The translations under genes and the position numbers were made by a program. A DNA stretch of 64,000 nucleotides from Psychrobacter raelei. GTDB lineage: Bacteria; Pseudomonadota; Gammaproteobacteria; Pseudomonadales; Moraxellaceae. The notes below the pieces were generated by a model, which made no database searches, was not told where the DNA came from, and was given only the letters and a program-made list of their open reading frames with translations. Below are positions 30,452 to 39,228 of the stretch, in pieces. Position 1 is the first letter of the stretch; the number at the start of each line of letters is the position of its first letter. The stretch spans positions 2,294,001 through 2,358,000 of the forward strand of contig NZ_CP093310.2 of the NCBI RefSeq assembly GCF_022631235.3. The letters are read 5' to 3'.

Positions 30452-30838
30452 ATGTCATCACATCACCCCGATCCTAAACTTAACCAGAGAAATGTGCTGG
30501 GCACAGCGCTTGCCAGCTGCTGCTTTGACCCCATTACTGGCTATTATCGCAATGGCTTTTGTCATACCGGCCCTCAAGATATTGGCCAGCACACCGTATG
30601 CGCGAAAATGACCGCAGAATTTTTAAGCTTTTCGGCCAAAACAGGCAATGACTTAATCACACCTGTACCTGAATTTGGGTTTCCAGGATTAAAACCGGGA
30701 GATTATTGGTGTCTTTGTGCACTACGTTGGCTGGATGCTTTAGACCATGATATGGCGCCCAAAATTAAGCTTGAGGCCTGTCATGAGAGCTTACTAGAAT
30801 TGGTGAGTATAGATACCTTAAAAAAATATGCCTTATAA
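30452..30838 (+). CDS. DUF2237 family protein
   Basis: The 128-aa protein matches DUF2237 in its fixed blocks: NVLGT near the start, CCFDPITGYYRNGFC, TGPQDIGQHTVCA, the central FLSFSAKTGNDL, and PEFGFPGLKPGDYWCLCALRW. The conserved cysteines are all present. The family's role is unknown. It reads toward corA, 71 bases downstream, so the two may form one unit. Confidence 0.9.
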   Translation: MSSHHPDPKLNQRNVLGTALASCCFDPITGYYRNGFCHTGPQDIGQHTVCAKMTAEFLSFSAKTGNDLITPVPEFGFPGLKPGDYWCLCALRWLDALDHDMAPKIKLEACHESLLELVSIDTLKKYAL

Positions 30839-30909
30839 AGTATTGCCGGTATTAAAACCACAGCTGTATTAAAACCGCATTTTTGTTAACCCAGCCATGA
30901 GACTGTAGT

Positions 30910-32013
30910 ATGTCAGATCTGAGAACTAAAGAAGAGCAACAAGCTCTCGCCTTTATGTCCCCCACTATGCCGGTATATGACCCTGATGCTGAGCGCGTGG
31001 AAGATTTTGAACGCTCAGGGATTAATGAGATTGTTAACTGCTGTGTCTATTCACGCAAAACAGGCCTATTTATCGAGAAAATCGACTTAGATGAGGTCAG
31101 TAGAACACTGGCCAATAAGGGTCAGTTTATTTGGTTGGGCTTATATGATCCCAGTATTGAAACCATTGAAGCGGTTCAAAAGGCTTTTGATATTCATGAG
31201 CTGGCGTTAGAAGATGCGTTTAATGAAAACCAACGTGCAAAAATTGAGACCTACGGTAATGAATCACTATTTGTGGTAGTGCGTACCGCGTATCTTGCCA
31301 ATAACCACATTCACTATGGCACCACCTCCATGTTTATGGGCAGCAATTACATTATTACCATACGTACTGGGGCATCAAACTCGTACGCACCGGTACGTGC
31401 CTACTGCCATCGCCGCCCTGAGAAGATGTCTATGGGACCGGTATTTGTGCTACATGCTGTACTGGATTATGTGGTGGACAGCTACCTGCCGATTACTGAC
31501 AGCTTAGGCGAATACTTACGTGAGCAAGAGCGTAATATCTTTTCTTACAAATTTAGCAAAGAGATTTTGCAAAGCTTATACATCTTAAAGTCGCAGCTGG
31601 TACATATGCGAGCCGTTATGTTGCCGGTGCAAGACATCTGTAACTTCTTTATTAATCATAAAAAAAATGAGCTGGTTTCTGTTTTCCCCAGTATAGCCAA
31701 GCCCTACTTTAGAGATGTCAATGATCATCTACTGCGCGCGATAGATGCGGTCAATGGACTAAATGAGATGCTCAGTGTGGCGATGGATACCTATATGGCC
31801 ATGGTCAATATGGGGCAGAATGAGGTGGTACGTAAACTGGCAGCTTGGGCCGGTATCTTAGCGGTACCGACAGCCGTGGCAGGAATATACGGTATGAACT
31901 TCGATGTTATGCCTGAACTACATTATCAATATGCTTACTTTGTAGTACTTGCCGTTATTTTAACCACCTGTGTGGTGTTATATCGCCAGTTTCGTAAATC
32001 CGGTTGGCTCTAG
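30910..32013 (+). CDS. corA: CorA-type Mg2+/Co2+ transporter
   Basis: This is a pentameric inner-membrane divalent-cation channel. The 367-aa protein has a long cytosolic N-terminal alpha/beta and helical domain, then two transmembrane helices at the extreme C-terminus. The pore signature YGMNF is at the end of TM1, in the GIYGMNFDVMPEL block. The C-terminus is short and basic (YRQFRKSGWL), as usual. Confidence 0.94.
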   Translation: MSDLRTKEEQQALAFMSPTMPVYDPDAERVEDFERSGINEIVNCCVYSRKTGLFIEKIDLDEVSRTLANKGQFIWLGLYDPSIETIEAVQKAFDIHELALEDAFNENQRAKIETYGNESLFVVVRTAYLANNHIHYGTTSMFMGSNYIITIRTGASNSYAPVRAYCHRRPEKMSMGPVFVLHAVLDYVVDSYLPITDSLGEYLREQERNIFSYKFSKEILQSLYILKSQLVHMRAVMLPVQDICNFFINHKKNELVSVFPSIAKPYFRDVNDHLLRAIDAVNGLNEMLSVAMDTYMAMVNMGQNEVVRKLAAWAGILAVPTAVAGIYGMNFDVMPELHYQYAYFVVLAVILTTCVVLYRQFRKSGWL

Positions 32014-32101
32014 GCAGATTATTCAAAACAACACTATGCTAAGGCCATACACCTAAGAGGCTGACTTTGTAGTAAAGCCCATAGCGAATTTTTTATCACC
32101 G

Positions 32102-32145
32102 GTCGCCGTAAAACCACCCACTTCAGGGGGTGGATATAAGGCGAC
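32102..32145 (+). repeat. Left-end subterminal palindrome of the IS1341-type element
   Basis: An inner hairpin CCACCC/GGGTGG (32,114-32,119 and 32,128-32,133) is enclosed by an outer match GTCGCC/GGCGAC (32,102-32,107 and 32,140-32,145). Imperfect end palindromes of this kind are the transposition substrate of IS200/IS605 elements. Confidence 0.7.
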
Positions 32146-32209
32146 ACACACTGTCGTTATCAGTATTTAAAGTATTGCAAGTTAAAATTAACCTCGCCAT
32201 ACTAACCCT

Positions 32210-33316
32210 ATGAAAACCCTCAAGCTACGCATCAAAGACAAACATGCAAACCGGCTAAACAAACTAGCTGGGAGTGTTAACTATGCGTGGAACTATGTTA
32301 ATGCGTTAAGCTTTGAGCATTTAAGACGCACAGGTAAGTACTTTTAGGCCTATGATTTAAGCCAATACACCAAAGGCAGTGGTGAGTATTTAGGCTTGCA
32401 CTCGCAAACTTTGCAAGCCATCAACGAAACTCACGCCAAGTCTCGTAAACAGTTTAAAAAAACTAAACTCAATTGGCGAACCAACCGTGTGGATGCCAAA
32501 CGCAAATCGCTTGGTTGGATACCTTTTAAAAAGTCTGCTATCAAGTATCTACATACAAGACAAACAGGTAAAAAAGCACTGAAATCAACCATACAGCTAT
32601 CGCTCTGTAAAGGTCAAAAGCTTATCATAGACGTATTCGATAGCTACAATTTGTCTTTGTATCAAATTAATACGCTTGAGATAGTGCAAGACAGCCGTAA
32701 TCGTTGGTATGCCTGTATTACCATCAAAGATTTTCCTAGACAAGCAAGTGGTAAAGGCAGCGTTGGTATTGACTTAGGCTTAAAGCAGTCTGCTACCACC
32801 TCAAACGGTGATAAGCTGACAACCAAACAAACCCAAAAATGGGCGAATAAATTAGCAGTCGCCCAGCGTGCAAACAATAAAAGCCGGGTAAAGGCAATCC
32901 ATGCCAAAATCAAAAACTCAAGACTAGATGCAATTCATAAATTTACCACCCAGTTAGTGCAGAGCAACGCCTTAATTGTGGTTGGTGATGTTAAATCACG
33001 CTCATTTACCAATAAAAAGACCAAGCTCGCTAAATCGACATACGATGCAGGATGGTTTGAACTCAAAAGACAACTGGACTATAAATGCAAGTATGCAGGT
33101 TGTCAGCTTGAGATAGTGAATGAGAGTTACACTACCCAAACCTGTTCGCACTGTCTTAAAATAAGTGATAGTAGTCCAAAAGGTAGAGCAGGTCTTGGAA
33201 TAAGAGGATGGAGGTGTGCTGAGTGTGGCACATGGCATGATAGAGATATCAATGCCGCTAAGAACATCCTTGCGGTCGGGCTTGACCGTCTAGCTGTAGG
33301 AATCCCCTCGGTTTAG
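32210..33316 (+). pseudogene. tnpB: tnpB (IS200/IS605, IS1341 group) with an in-frame amber stop
   Basis: TnpB is an RNA-guided RuvC-like nuclease. From the ATG at 32210 the frame reads a normal TnpB N-terminus (MKTLKLRIKDKHANRL), meets TAG at codon 46 (32,345-32,347), and then continues in the same frame to 33316. A TTG at 32396 could restart translation for a 306-aa product lacking the N-terminal part. RuvC residues include the Asp of GIDLG and a late RDINAA Asp. The second site reads VVGDV, with an acidic residue supplied later in VNESYTT just before the zinc ribbon (CSHC and CAEC pairs). No tnpA is present. Confidence 0.85.
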
Positions 33317-33323
33317 CGAGGGG
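33304..33323 (+). repeat. Right-end hairpin of the IS1341-type element
   Basis: CCCCTCG/CGAGGGG with a 6-nt loop overlaps the tnpB stop. In this family the right end plus the tnpB tail forms the reRNA (omega RNA) scaffold, and the guide is read from flanking DNA just beyond. The element therefore spans roughly 32,100-33,335. Confidence 0.7.
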
Positions 33324-33346
33324 AGGAAGTCAATTAAGCCCTGTGT

Positions 33347-33823
33347 TTACTCACTTAGCTTATTCGGCTTCTTCTGCGTCAGCTTATACACATTGTCTTC
33401 GGGTCTACCATACTGACTGGCCGTCCAGGTCAATAAAAATACTGCGGTACTTAGAATAAAAATCGACACGGTAATGGTCAACAGTAACCATAAGTGGAAA
33501 GTATCTGATACTGCCTGCACATCGACCACCAAATGTCGAGATAAGGCCGTGATGGCAATATAAATCAAAAATTGCACCGGCAAACGATGGGTCTTAAAAT
33601 AAATGCCAATCATAGCCAACAGCTCAAGATAAATAAATAGCATTAGGATATCTTTTAAATCGGCTTTACCGCCTTGAACAATACTCACAAACTCCGCACC
33701 CGCAGCCCAGATAATCACAAAACCGATGACCAATAGTGCCAAATAATGACTGATATCAATCATAAGTATACCTATTGACTGTACTTTATGCTGCCAGCTG
33801 TTATCTGGGTGCGGGGAACTCAT
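33347..33823 (-). CDS. psiE: PsiE family membrane protein
   Basis: The 158-aa protein has four hydrophobic segments and the conserved arrangement of PsiE (phosphate-starvation-inducible E): KADLKDILMLFIYLELLAMIGIYF followed by LPVQFLIYIAITALSRHL in pieces. Its function is unknown. I place the start at the ATG at 33823 with AAGGAG 9 bases upstream; a longer frame needs a TTG two codons earlier. It ends shortly after the IS1341-type element. Confidence 0.85.
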   Translation of the reverse strand: MSSPHPDNSWQHKVQSIGILMIDISHYLALLVIGFVIIWAAGAEFVSIVQGGKADLKDILMLFIYLELLAMIGIYFKTHRLPVQFLIYIAITALSRHLVVDVQAVSDTFHLWLLLTITVSIFILSTAVFLLTWTASQYGRPEDNVYKLTQKKPNKLSE

Positions 33824-33889
33824 CGGCAAACTCTCCTTAAGCCTTTTATCTTTATTAAAATAATTTCAGCCTGGGTAATATGAGCAATA

Positions 33890-33926
33890 AACGCTAACTG
33901 CTGAGAATATCCCAGCAATTAGCGTG
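33890..33926 (-). terminator. Probable terminator after folD
   Basis: A long near-perfect stem (ACGCTAA with TTAGCGT, then CTGCTG with CAGCA) is followed on the minus strand by a TTTATT run. It lies about 65 bases past the folD stop. Confidence 0.6.
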
Positions 33927-33991
33927 GGTTCATGCAAGTATAACGGGCAGTATTACCCATTCACCTAACTTTCTTAAACCACAGAACTCTA

Positions 33992-34867
33992 TTAGGCCTG
34001 AGCTGCTTTTTCAGCCGCTTCAACTGTCTGACGAATCAACGTATTAATGGTCATTGGACCTACCCCACCTGGAACTGGGGTGTAGGCTGCTGCAATTGAC
34101 TCAATACCTTTAAGCTCGATGTCACCTACGCCACCATCCTCAGTCGGATGAAAACCAGCATCTACCACAATGGCACCAGGCTTGATCCAGTCTTTTTTGA
34201 TCAGCTCTGGTACGCCAACGGCACCAACCAGGATATCTGCACGACCCACATGCTCTTCTAAGTTTTGCGTTTTTGAATGACAGATAGTGACGGTGCAATT
34301 GGCATTCAATAGCATCTGCGCCATTGGTTTACCCAAAATAGCACTGCGGCCAACCACTACTGCATTTTTACCTGCAAATTCGATGCCATTTTTTAAGAAA
34401 TAGCGCTCAAGTAAATACATAATACCTTGAGGGGTACATGATCCGTAAGCAGGCTCACCCATGCTCATACGGCCAAAACCGAGCGAAGTTACGCCATCCA
34501 CATCTTTATTTAAGTCAATGGCGTCGAAACAAGCACGCTCATCAATCTGCTCAGGAACCGGATGCTGAAGCAAAATACCATGGACATCAGGGTTGTTATT
34601 TAGCTCATCAATCTTGGCCAATAGCTGCTCGGTAGTGGTACTCGCTGGCATCTCAACACGGATAGACTCCATACCCACACGCTTACAAGCATTGCCCTTC
34701 ATACGTACATAAGTGGCAGAGGCGGGATCATCACCAACTAAAATGGTGGCTAAGATAGGTGTGCGGCCAGTTTTTTTGATAACAGCAGCAACGCGCTGGC
34801 TTAACTCTGTCTCAATTTGTTTTGCAAGCGCTTTACCATCAAGGCGTGTGGCAGTAGCATCATTCAT
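33992..34867 (-). CDS. folD: Methylenetetrahydrofolate dehydrogenase / cyclohydrolase
   Basis: FolD is the bifunctional enzyme that turns 5,10-methylene-THF into 10-formyl-THF with NADP+. The sequence shows the catalytic Lys region [30 protein letters not shown], the NADP-binding [14 protein letters not shown], and the closing [15 protein letters not shown], all characteristic. I choose the ATG at 34867 (291 aa) because GGAG lies about 6 bases upstream. An upstream ATG adds 16 unlikely residues. Confidence 0.95.
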   Translation of the reverse strand: MNDATATRLDGKALAKQIETELSQRVAAVIKKTGRTPILATILVGDDPASATYVRMKGNACKRVGMESIRVEMPASTTTEQLLAKIDELNNNPDVHGILLQHPVPEQIDERACFDAIDLNKDVDGVTSLGFGRMSMGEPAYGSCTPQGIMYLLERYFLKNGIEFAGKNAVVVGRSAILGKPMAQMLLNANCTVTICHSKTQNLEEHVGRADILVGAVGVPELIKKDWIKPGAIVVDAGFHPTEDGGVGDIELKGIESIAAAYTPVPGGVGPMTINTLIRQTVEAAEKAAQA

Positions 34868-35266
34868 TTTTGGCTCCATCATCTCAAAATTTAAGAGGTA
34901 GTTTAAGGGACACAATCAATCATTTTAAAAGCAGCCCTGTATGGGGCAGCTTTCTGCAATATTGTAACCTATGAGCGTCAAATAATCCGCCCAGTTTGCC
35001 ATAAACCCTATAAAATTTTCCCTTAAAGTCACTAATAAAAATTAGTTGGCTTATCTCAGCTTTATGCTTATTTCTGGCATTAAAAATAAGCTCATACATA
35101 TCCCTTTTTATGGTTTAAACACAGCTGATTGCCTATATCGCTTGGTTAAAAGCCATTTTTTTAGGTCAAATAGCAAAAATGTGCCGGAATAATCACTATT
35201 TTTGCAAAATACGGCCAACATAGCTTGTATTTTTAATTTTTTTTGGTATTATAGGTCACCTCAAAT
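34868..35266. other. Intergenic stretch before the tRNA pair
   Basis: The 399-bp gap shows no credible frame. It must contain the folD promoter on the minus strand and holds the tRNA-Cys promoter at its right end. Confidence 0.5.
35225..35252 (+). promoter_or_regulatory. Promoter of tRNA-Cys
   Basis: TTGTAT (35,225-35,230) and TATTAT (35,247-35,252) are spaced by 16 bases, just before the tRNA. Confidence 0.55.
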
Positions 35267-35340
35267 GGCTGGGTGGCAGAGTGGTTATGCAGCGGATTGC
35301 AAATCCGTGGACGCCGGTTCGATTCCGACCTCAGCCTCCA
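35267..35340 (+). tRNA. tRNA-Cys (anticodon GCA)
   Basis: A 74-nt cloverleaf with acceptor stem GGCTGGG/CTCAGCC (one G-U). The anticodon loop TTGCAAA gives GCA, and discriminator U plus CCA are encoded. Confidence 0.96.
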
Positions 35341-35381
35341 ATTTTGATCTTAAACTTTTAACAAGTTAAAGAAAAAAAGTG

Positions 35382-35409
35382 TTGACGAATATTAATTTTA
35401 TGATAATAT
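35382..35409 (+). promoter_or_regulatory. Promoter of tRNA-Leu(UAA)
   Basis: TTGACG (35,382-35,387) and TAATAT (35,404-35,409) are spaced by 16 bases, with a leader of about 40 nt. tRNA-Leu(UAA) may therefore be transcribed apart from tRNA-Cys. Confidence 0.6.
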
Positions 35410-35458
35410 ACGCGCACTTACAGAGTTCTCCACTAAGGACTCAATTATCACAAGTTTT

Positions 35459-35545
35459 GCCCGGGTGGTGAAATTGGTAGACACAAGGGATTTAAAATCC
35501 CTCGCTAGCAATAGCGTGCCGGTTCAAGTCCGGCTCCGGGTACCA
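35459..35545 (+). tRNA. tRNA-Leu (anticodon UAA), island integration site
   Basis: An 87-nt class II tRNA whose anticodon loop TTTAAAA gives UAA, with a long variable arm. CCA is encoded. Its last 17 bases are the left copy of the 18-bp island repeat, so integration left the gene intact. Confidence 0.96.
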
Positions 35546-35546
35546 T
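35529..35546. repeat. attL (tRNA-Leu end)
   Basis: TCCGGCTCCGGGTACCAT covers the T-arm 3' strand, acceptor strand and CCA of tRNA-Leu(UAA), and is repeated exactly at 62,388. Confidence 0.93.
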
Positions 35547-35578
35547 TACATAGTTCCATATAGTTTTATACTATTCTC

Positions 35579-35604
35579 AAGCCCTTGTTTATCAAGGGCT
35601 TTGT
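35579..35604 (+). terminator. Island-borne terminator behind tRNA-Leu(UAA)
   Basis: AAGCCCTTG/CAAGGGCTT arms around TTTAT are followed by a T-rich stretch. It lies inside the island and replaces the tRNA's original terminator, now beyond attR. Confidence 0.65.
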
Positions 35605-35668
35605 TGTATTTGGTGTATTATACTGTCCTGTAGAATCTACACTAATCCCTGCATTTAATATACACTCT

Positions 35669-35694
35669 GATGTACACTGATTTAAATGTACATT
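35669..35694 (+). promoter_or_regulatory. Putative integrase arm-type sites, left
   Basis: GATGTACACT and ATGTACATT lie just upstream of the integrase ATG. The same GATGTACACT occurs inside the right end. Such paired sites fit integrase or excisionase binding and integrase autoregulation. Confidence 0.5.
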
Positions 35695-35707
35695 GGATTA
35701 GACCGCC

Positions 35708-37066
35708 ATGACACAACGCAAACCCATCTCTTCTGATCGCAGTATCTCCAGCCATACAGCTGAAGATAAAGAATACCTTGTGTCTGTTAAGAACCACCCC
35801 AAGCTTTATTTGATGGTCAGACCCAATGGTACGAAGTCATGGGTTTATCGTTACAACTCCCCTATCACTAAAAAAAGTAAGAGAATCTCATTAGGCGTTT
35901 ATCCTAATGTGAAGCTTTCTCGTGCATATGAGATATGGCATGAGTATGAAAATCTGATTAGTAAAAATATTGATCCTAAAGACTATCGTGAAGAAAAAGA
36001 ACAATCAATTCTAAGTAATACTAACAATACTTTTAAGCACTTTGCTTGGGAATATTTTGACAATTTAGCGCAAGTCCAAAAGCCAAATACATTATTGCGA
36101 AAAAAAGGACGTATAGGGCTTCTATGCCACTATATTGGTGATCAGCCTATCAAAGATATAACAGCGCCAAAAATGCTAGAGGTGCTGCTCGACATTCAAA
36201 ACAACTCGCTTAATAATCAAGGACAGCCTACGGATAAGGCTGAAAGATGTGCTGGTATTGCCAGCGATATATTTGTGTATGCTGGTGCTCGTGGTTTTTG
36301 TGACTCAAATCCAGCGGACTTAATTAAAAGTCAGTTAGCCACTGCTCGTTATGGTCACAGACCAGCAGTCACTAAACCTAAAGAGTTGGCTAAGCTGTTA
36401 AGGGATATTGAGACCTTAGATGCAGATATGAATACTATGAACTCACTTAGGCTATTAGCTATGCTGTTCGTTCGTAATGGTGATATTAGACGAATGCGCT
36501 GGAATGATTTGGACTTAATCGAAGGTCGATGGAAGCTTAAGCCGTTAAAAGGGCAAGGCAAGGTAAATATGGTTAAGGATATGGTTGTACCTTTGCCTAG
36601 ACAAGCAGTTGAGATTTTACGTGAACAGCAGAGGTTAAACGGTCATACTGAGTATGTGTTTTATAGTCCTACTGCTAAAAAGCATAACATCATTTCTGAA
36701 AATACAGCTACTAAACAGCTTAACAAATTAGGCTATCAAGGCACACATTGTGTGCATGGCTTTAGAGCAACGGCTAAAACCATCTTACAAGAGCATTTAA
36801 AGTATCCTCTACTGCTTGTTGAGATGGCTTTGGGTCATACTACTAAAGATCCAAACGGAGCAGCATACGGGCGATTTGAGTATATCGATGATAGAGCCGT
36901 AATGATGCAACAATGGGCTGACTACTTAGATGCGCTTAGAGATGGTACGAGTACGGATCAGTTTATACATAATCACACAGCAAAAAAGCCTGCAGATGAA
37001 CTGCAGGCTTTGATTGATAATTTGGGTGAGGAAAAGGTATTAAAGATGCTTGAAGGTAAGCTATAG
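35708..37066 (+). CDS. int: P4-type tyrosine integrase
   Basis: This site-specific recombinase catalyses island integration and excision at tRNA-Leu(UAA). The 452-aa protein has the N-terminal DUF4102-type arm-binding domain (VRPNGTKSWVYRY, RISLGVYP), a SAM-like core-binding domain near 110-200, and the catalytic domain. Visible catalytic residues are Arg in GDIRRMRW (about 257), the HGFR box (about 350) and the nucleophilic Tyr in GAAYGRFEY (about 387). It is adjacent to attL and points into the island. Its ribosome site is weak, which fits tight control. Confidence 0.93.
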   Translation: MTQRKPISSDRSISSHTAEDKEYLVSVKNHPKLYLMVRPNGTKSWVYRYNSPITKKSKRISLGVYPNVKLSRAYEIWHEYENLISKNIDPKDYREEKEQSILSNTNNTFKHFAWEYFDNLAQVQKPNTLLRKKGRIGLLCHYIGDQPIKDITAPKMLEVLLDIQNNSLNNQGQPTDKAERCAGIASDIFVYAGARGFCDSNPADLIKSQLATARYGHRPAVTKPKELAKLLRDIETLDADMNTMNSLRLLAMLFVRNGDIRRMRWNDLDLIEGRWKLKPLKGQGKVNMVKDMVVPLPRQAVEILREQQRLNGHTEYVFYSPTAKKHNIISENTATKQLNKLGYQGTHCVHGFRATAKTILQEHLKYPLLLVEMALGHTTKDPNGAAYGRFEYIDDRAVMMQQWADYLDALRDGTSTDQFIHNHTAKKPADELQALIDNLGEEKVLKMLEGKL

Positions 37067-37119
37067 GCGATATATACATTTTTAATCTGATTGAGAAACA
37101 TACTATTATCTAAAAAATA

Positions 37120-39198
37120 TTACTCGATCAGCTCTGAGCTATTTTTGAAATCTGTCTGTATGTAGGTTATATCAAACCCTTTACATGCCCTCATTTCTTG
37201 CAATCTATCTGCAAAAGACAAGTGACCACCATAACTTTGGAAAATATCCAAACCTCGATCTAAGGAAATTTTCCAGCCTGTATCAATTGAAATAGAGCGG
37301 GCATGTATCTTACCCTCCTCTAAATAATCTACCGTTAAATTAATCCCCACTTTGGATGCTTGACCTTCAAGTTGGTCCAATTCTTTTTTTTGATTTTCAG
37401 CAACTTCAGGGATGTTATCCTCAACCGTTATAAGTTGGACATTTACCTCTTCATCAAGCCTTTTTACTTTTATAATGGTTTCTAACAGCTCGACAAAGTT
37501 CTTAATTTGATGAAACTTACGAATGTAAGGATCTATAACTCGTATATTTGAAGCACCTTTAAGGTATGGACCAAAGAGATTATCGTAGCTTATCCCTCGT
37601 CTACCTTCTTTAAATATTTCATGCCCTGGCAATAAAGGCTTTTCTTGATATGCATTAGCAGAGCTACTATTTGATTGCTGCATTTTTTGCTCTACTATAC
37701 TGTCCTGCTCACTTTCACCTTCAGATATAGATCGATGGTAGTAACGTGGATATTCTTCTTCTTCCAGGGTTCGTACCTGTATGGTTTCACCAGACTCATT
37801 TTCATAGATAAATTCGACCTCACTATAGGTAGAGTCGATACGCATAATTTGGTCTTTAACCCGTTTACGACCTTCCATTGCAAATTGCAGTAAAGTTTCG
37901 ATTTCTTCTTTGCTAGCCTCACCATTGGGGTAAATTAACTTCATTAACCCAGAGAAGGTCTTATTAATACCATCTCTATCTCGAGTAGAGATAGACGGAG
38001 ATAAAGTGAAATACTGCTGGTATCTATCAGAATAATCATGGCTACGTAGTGAGCGTAAAATCTCAGCCAGATAATCAACCACAAATCCATAGCCCAAAGA
38101 GAACATCTCACTTCTAATAATATCTACCTCCCAGCCAGGAATATAGAAGTGAATTCGATCTAAGAATGCTGAGTCGTAAAAACTAGGCGGTAACTCAGAA
38201 AACAAGTCGGAGTGTTTAAGCATATAAGGCACGGTACGCTGAGTATTACCAACAAACACCATTGAAGCTTCAGCACCTAAGGTCTCTACACCACGCGAAA
38301 ATGACTTGTTAGCCATATAGTTTTTCATGATGTCGACTAAGGACTTGTCTACACGCTTTTCTTTACCTGCAAACTCATCAAAAGCAACACAGTCCCAGTA
38401 GCCCACTAAGCCTATCTTACCCGACGAGTTATTAACGAATAACTTGGGTACAGTAACCTCACCACCAGATATCAAAATGCCGTGAGGTGAAAACTCTGAG
38501 TAGATATGTGACTTACCTGTCCCTTTAGGCCCAAGTTCAATGAGATTATAATTACGCTCACAAAATGGAATTAACCGAATCAACTGCTGTAATTTGTTTC
38601 TTTTCCCAAATAGCTCAGGGTCAAAACCAATACTCTGAATGAGCAGATCAATCCACTCTTCTGTATTAAATTGCTCTCGAGCACTCAAGTAGCTATCAAA
38701 CTCAAAGCGAGAAAGCTGAATAGGCTTTAAGCTCTCCAGTATCCAAGGTGAAACATTTCTATCTTCTGTAAACTCATATTCAACATCAGCGATACACCAG
38801 ACACCACTAACCAAAAGCTTAGGATGCTGCTTTATAGTGTTAGAGTCTACTAAGACCTTATTGATTCCCAAGTTAGAAAACTGAGCCTCATAAACGTCAT
38901 TTTTATCATTTAATGAGACACTCACTTTATCAATAACTTTATAGCGACCTTTTTCTTTAATATTAGATCGGACAAGGCCTGCTTCATTGCGGTGTACATA
39001 GTGCTTTCTGAGAATCTCTTTGACAGTTTCAATACCGGTCTCAATAGTGACGTCATCGTCAGTCGCACAATACTGCCCTAATAAATACTCTAGTACGTAC
39101 GTGGGTACAATGGCGTTACCCTTAACCTTTTTAACCAAATCCTTGCGTACAACTAGTCCTGCAAAGCTTTCGTTAATTTTGTTATCTAACTGACTCAT
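37120..39198 (-). CDS. brxL: BREX protein BrxL with a C-terminal MIT_C (MITD1-like) domain
   Basis: BrxL is the AAA+ effector or helicase-like protein of type 1 BREX. Using the longer reading from 39219, the N-terminal BrxL domain covers residues 8-170. Walker A is GPKGTGKS (230-237), Walker B CVAFDEF (278-283) and the sensor-type VFVGNTQ (321-327). From about residue 543 to 690 the sequence does not look like a Lon-type domain. It carries FGPYL, DPYIRKFHQIKNFVELL and TGWKISLDRGLDIFQSY, which match the MIT_C phospholipase D-like domain of eukaryotic MITD1. I see no Lon Ser-Lys dyad. The ATG at 39198 with GGGA upstream is the likely start. It is the last gene of the operon. Confidence 0.9.
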   Translation of the reverse strand: MSQLDNKINESFAGLVVRKDLVKKVKGNAIVPTYVLEYLLGQYCATDDDVTIETGIETVKEILRKHYVHRNEAGLVRSNIKEKGRYKVIDKVSVSLNDKNDVYEAQFSNLGINKVLVDSNTIKQHPKLLVSGVWCIADVEYEFTEDRNVSPWILESLKPIQLSRFEFDSYLSAREQFNTEEWIDLLIQSIGFDPELFGKRNKLQQLIRLIPFCERNYNLIELGPKGTGKSHIYSEFSPHGILISGGEVTVPKLFVNNSSGKIGLVGYWDCVAFDEFAGKEKRVDKSLVDIMKNYMANKSFSRGVETLGAEASMVFVGNTQRTVPYMLKHSDLFSELPPSFYDSAFLDRIHFYIPGWEVDIIRSEMFSLGYGFVVDYLAEILRSLRSHDYSDRYQQYFTLSPSISTRDRDGINKTFSGLMKLIYPNGEASKEEIETLLQFAMEGRKRVKDQIMRIDSTYSEVEFIYENESGETIQVRTLEEEEYPRYYHRSISEGESEQDSIVEQKMQQSNSSSANAYQEKPLLPGHEIFKEGRRGISYDNLFGPYLKGASNIRVIDPYIRKFHQIKNFVELLETIIKVKRLDEEVNVQLITVEDNIPEVAENQKKELDQLEGQASKVGINLTVDYLEEGKIHARSISIDTGWKISLDRGLDIFQSYGGHLSFADRLQEMRACKGFDITYIQTDFKNSSELIE

Positions 39199-39228
39199 AA
39201 AACATCCCAATATAAGCAATCTAAATTA

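Noticed and set aside
32210..33316. Functional TnpB by amber readthrough
   Set aside because: No suppressor or readthrough context is visible. A recent nonsense mutation is the simpler reading.
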